Below, one piece after another: positions 61,647 through 64,000 of a stretch of 64,000 nucleotides of DNA. A program made the position numbers and the translations under genes. Origin of the DNA: Natronoglomus mannanivorans (GTDB taxonomy: Archaea; Halobacteriota; Halobacteria; Halobacteriales; Natrialbaceae). The notes under the pieces are model-generated. The model did no database searches. It had not been told where the DNA came from and was given only the letters and a program-made list of their open reading frames with translations. Positions within the stretch are counted from its first letter, which is position 1. Each line of letters opens with the position of its first letter. Where the stretch lies: contig JAOPKB010000011.1 of assembly GCA_025517485.1 (NCBI GenBank), positions 62,001 through 126,000 of the forward strand. The letters run 5' to 3'.

Positions 61647-61898
61647 CGTTACGAATCGAAACGCCCCAGCAGTATAAAAGTTGAGCCTTCCGAAGAAACG
61701 AGACCTGATTTCACAGTGCCACTATCGAAACGATCCGTGATCGAGCGCTCGAACCCTCTCTCGGTGATTTTCCTCGAGGTGTGTCTGGATTCTAACTCGA
61801 GGTGATCGTCTCGGTCAGTGCGGGTGAAACGGACTCCACGGGATAGAACGACGGGCAGTGGTATCAAACCACACCCTACCTGTGCAATCGGCAATCGG

Positions 61899-61940
61899 CT
61901 ACGGACTACGGACTACAGACTATGGACTACGGACTACAGT
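61899..61940. repeat. Seven-base tandem repeat at the end of the DUF5305 gene
   Basis: Six imperfect units of ctacgga occur in a row (consensus kept in four units). On the minus strand this reads tccgtag, so that the DUF5305 stop codon TAG lies in the first unit and further TAG triplets follow in other frames. Confidence 0.75.
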
Positions 61941-63100
61941 TGTTTCCAGGCATCTTCGTCGTCTGGATCCGGCAAGTCCTCCGCGGAGAGCGGTGCTTGC
62001 TGGGGAGCATCGGAGTCGGAATCCGGATCGGCGTCTGCATCGAACCCCGCGCCCAGATCGGACCTCGGTTGTTGATTGTCCAGATCGATATCCGGCCAGG
62101 CCGTCTCCTCCCAGAACCCGCGATTGCTGTAGTAGTAGACCACGTCGTCGCTGACGACCGCGAACAGGCCTCGCTGGCGGTCGTGGACGACCCGCTCGTG
62201 GGTGTCGATCGCGACGTCGACGACGTCCTCGAGACTGTCGAGTGAGACGTGGTGGTCGCCGATCCACATCGGGATCGTCCCGTGGGAAATCCACTCCGCG
62301 TACCGGCGTTTGTGGACTTCCTGACGCGCGGCCTCGACGTCGACCGGCGATCGCACGATCGTGAGCGTCGCCGCGCCGAAGGCGATCGTCGCCAACAACG
62401 CCAATCCGCCGACGAGGAACGGATTCGCGGACTCGGTCACTTCGATCTCGTCCGTCTGTGGATGTGACGTCGACGCCGAGAGCGACCCCTCGAGCGAGTA
62501 CGCGCGCTCGGTCAACTGGACTGGGGCCGAAATCGTCTGCGTGTCCGCCGCGGTTCCGATATCGTACTCGGCGTCGAGATCGAGGACGATGTCGATCGAG
62601 CCGACGCCGCCGACCTCCCGCTGGAGGTCGTGTTTGCGCTCGAGGAGCGCTTCCATATCGATCGACGCCTCGGAGGTCGCGACGCCGTCCTCGACGGTCG
62701 CGTCCGTATCGAGTATCACGTCCGTCTCCTCCCAGAAGACCTCGCCGTTGCGCGTCGCCTCGTACCTGACGGTCAGTTCGTGGGACACCGCTGCGTCGTC
62801 GGTCGGTACGGACGTCCGCGGCTCGACCGTGAGCACCGGTGTCGCGTTGAGAATGTAGACGGAACTGTCCTCGAGTACCGTCCCTTCCGTCCAGAGGCCA
62901 TCCTGAGTGACGACGGCGCTCGTGTGGAGATCTGTCGAGACGGTTTCCGAACCGACCTGCTGTGTCGTCGTCGAGGTGTCAGGGTTCGCGACGACCCAGC
63001 CCGTCGCCACGGTCGCGAGGACGCCGATCACGACCAGCGCGATCACCAGCGATCGACCGTACTTGGCGATCGTCAGATCGACTCGCGGGTTATCGATCAC
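61934..63100 (-). CDS. DUF5305 family membrane protein
   Basis: A 388-residue protein starting at a GTG at 63100. An N-terminal helix (LVIALVVIGVLATVATGWVV, about residues 18-37) anchors an extracytoplasmic beta-rich domain (to about residue 220), then a second helix (PFLVGGLALLATIAFGAATL, about residues 226-245) and a cytoplasmic tail. DUF5305 proteins in haloarchaea commonly sit beside signal peptidase-like genes, as here. The acidic C-terminus ends in DEDAWKQL at the heptamer repeat. Confidence 0.82.
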   Translation of the reverse strand: MIDNPRVDLTIAKYGRSLVIALVVIGVLATVATGWVVANPDTSTTTQQVGSETVSTDLHTSAVVTQDGLWTEGTVLEDSSVYILNATPVLTVEPRTSVPTDDAAVSHELTVRYEATRNGEVFWEETDVILDTDATVEDGVATSEASIDMEALLERKHDLQREVGGVGSIDIVLDLDAEYDIGTAADTQTISAPVQLTERAYSLEGSLSASTSHPQTDEIEVTESANPFLVGGLALLATIAFGAATLTIVRSPVDVEAARQEVHKRRYAEWISHGTIPMWIGDHHVSLDSLEDVVDVAIDTHERVVHDRQRGLFAVVSDDVVYYYSNRGFWEETAWPDIDLDNQQPRSDLGAGFDADADPDSDSDAPQQAPLSAEDLPDPDDEDAWKQL

Positions 63101-63370
63101 GCGGGGGACACCCCTGTGCTCTCGGTCGCTCTCACTTTCGCGTTCGCACTCGCGTTCGCTCTCGCGGCCGACGCGCTATCGTATCCGGGTGACACGAGCC
63201 CCAACACTCGAGGTCGAATCGGAATAGAACGGTGACACACGCTCGGACCTCGAGCCCGCTGTGTCACCCTCGAGACAGGTCCGTCACCCGGAATCATCAC
63301 GAGTTCGATCAGACAGTCCAGTCGTATAATCATAGTGGTTCTATACAGTGTTCTGGTCGAGTAATCAGCC

Positions 63371-64000
63371 CTACCGCCACTTCTGGAGCTTTCGGCGGAG
63401 TCGCGTCGACGGTGCAACGTGTCCGCCGATCCGTCTGATTCGCAGGTCGTCAGTGCCGTACAGTCCGAGAAGTATCGCGACGACGACACCGACGACGACC
63501 GCGTTGACGGCGGCGATGGCGATCAGGGGGTGCAGTCCGTGCAGCCACACGAGCAGCGTCGGCGGAAGCACCATGATGTAGCGATACTCGCCGACGTGGC
63601 GCGTGTGCTGCCCGCTCGAGTCGGGGGCCGTCAGCGAGACCGTCGCCTCGGCGGTGTCGCGGCTCCCGACGGTCAGCCACTCTGGGTCGGTCGCGATGCC
63701 GGGACTCGAGGCCTCGAAGACGACGACGGTCGGCAGGTAGCCCGCGTTGTCGATCGTCCGCGTCAACTCACCCGTTTCGCCGGGTGCGAGCACCTGCGGA
63801 TCGTCAGTCGGGTCGTCGGTGCTCACGAGTTCGTAGGCCGTGACTCCCGACGGGAGTACCATCGCGGCGGTCGCGAGCGAGACGAGGACGAACAGGACGA
63901 CCGCGATCGCGGCCCAGATCGCGAGCACGTTCTCGCGGCTGGTCGACCGCGTGGCCTGTCGCTGTTCGACGCCGGTCCGGTCGAAGAGCACGCCCAGTCC
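63371..64000 (-). CDS. Probable S26 signal peptidase-like protein, C-terminal part (cut by the window edge)
   Basis: The frame is open to the right edge, so only the last 210 or so codons are seen. They encode a cytoplasmic start, a helix (VLAIWAAIAVVLFVLVSLAT), an extracytoplasmic domain with strand-rich blocks (TVVVFEASSPGIATDPEWLT), a second helix (LIAIAAVNAVVVGVVVAILL) and a basic tail. No catalytic motif lies inside the window. The signal-peptidase assignment rests on gene neighbourhood with DUF5305 and general layout. Confidence 0.55.
   Translation of the reverse strand, partial: GLGVLFDRTGVEQRQATRSTSRENVLAIWAAIAVVLFVLVSLATAAMVLPSGVTAYELVSTDDPTDDPQVLAPGETGELTRTIDNAGYLPTVVVFEASSPGIATDPEWLTVGSRDTAEATVSLTAPDSSGQHTRHVGEYRYIMVLPPTLLVWLHGLHPLIAIAAVNAVVVGVVVAILLGLYGTDDLRIRRIGGHVAPSTRLRRKLQKWR

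Overview
The window is a 64 kb stretch of a haloarchaeal chromosome, most like the Natrialbales (Natrinema, Haloterrigena or Natronorubrum type); this is inferred from gene content, not from a search. Signs are high GC, strongly acidic proteins with Asp/Glu-rich tails, an archaeal eIF2-gamma / Rpo7 / Spt4 cluster, an E1-like UbaA and a JAMM protease, HalOD1 and FilR1-type regulators, and TATA boxes 22-33 bases upstream of many start codons (leaderless transcripts). No rRNA, CRISPR array, prophage or integrase was seen. Two tRNA genes are present: Thr(GGT) at 20.7 kb and Gly(CCC) at 54.8 kb.

Layout. 0-4.3 kb: methyltransferase, PhnP-like metallo-beta-lactamase protein, a DUF5787-like possible nuclease, and a zinc-ribbon winged-helix regulator. 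4.7-7.7 kb: information-processing operon eIF2-gamma / PIN protein / Rpo7 / Spt4 / GTP-dependent dephospho-CoA kinase. 7.8-16 kb: membrane proteins, geranylgeranyl-reductase-like flavoprotein, phosphoesterase, ABC exporter, YgfZ/GcvT protein. 16-18.6 kb: zinc-ribbon, SHOCT and DUF5611-like proteins. 18.6-20.7 kb: a small accessory patch next to tRNA-Thr with a decayed tnpB riddled with perfect short palindromes and an orphan, lower-GC membrane protein. 20.9-25.6 kb: enoyl-CoA hydratase family protein, the PIN-ATPase-KH protein PINA (with a duplicated 3' end) and a FilR1-type regulator. 26-34 kb: a hybrid sensor kinase ending in a lectin-like domain, an M20 peptidase, two GH43-like glycosidases and an M32 carboxypeptidase. 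34-39.8 kb: VapBC-type pair, SDR enzyme, metal-receptor protein, JAMM desampylase, UbaA, and micro zinc-finger proteins. 39.9-43 kb: UvrD-type helicase translationally coupled to a degenerate M24-fold protein. 43.5-50.3 kb: riboflavin synthase, PrsW protease, FAU-1-type RNase, Nudix, pirin, aldo/keto reductase. 50.8-54.7 kb: acetyltransferase, HalOD1 and TraB-family proteins sharing an unusual palindrome. 55-64 kb: NAD synthetase, HTH-PAS-PAS histidine kinase, PQQ-propeller lipoprotein with HtpX, a small regulator, a DUF5305 protein and the end of a probable signal peptidase.

Themes. Protein modification by ubiquitin-like SAMPs is represented by a conjugation enzyme (UbaA) and a deconjugation enzyme (JAMM) about 0.3 kb apart. 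Sugar sensing may link the lectin-tailed kinase with the two glycosidases downstream. The most unusual items are the palindrome-riddled tnpB relic, the diverged tandem copy of the PINA 3' end, the helicase plus pseudo-M24 pair, the lectin-fused kinase, and the shared 19-21 bp palindrome near the HalOD1 and TraB genes.
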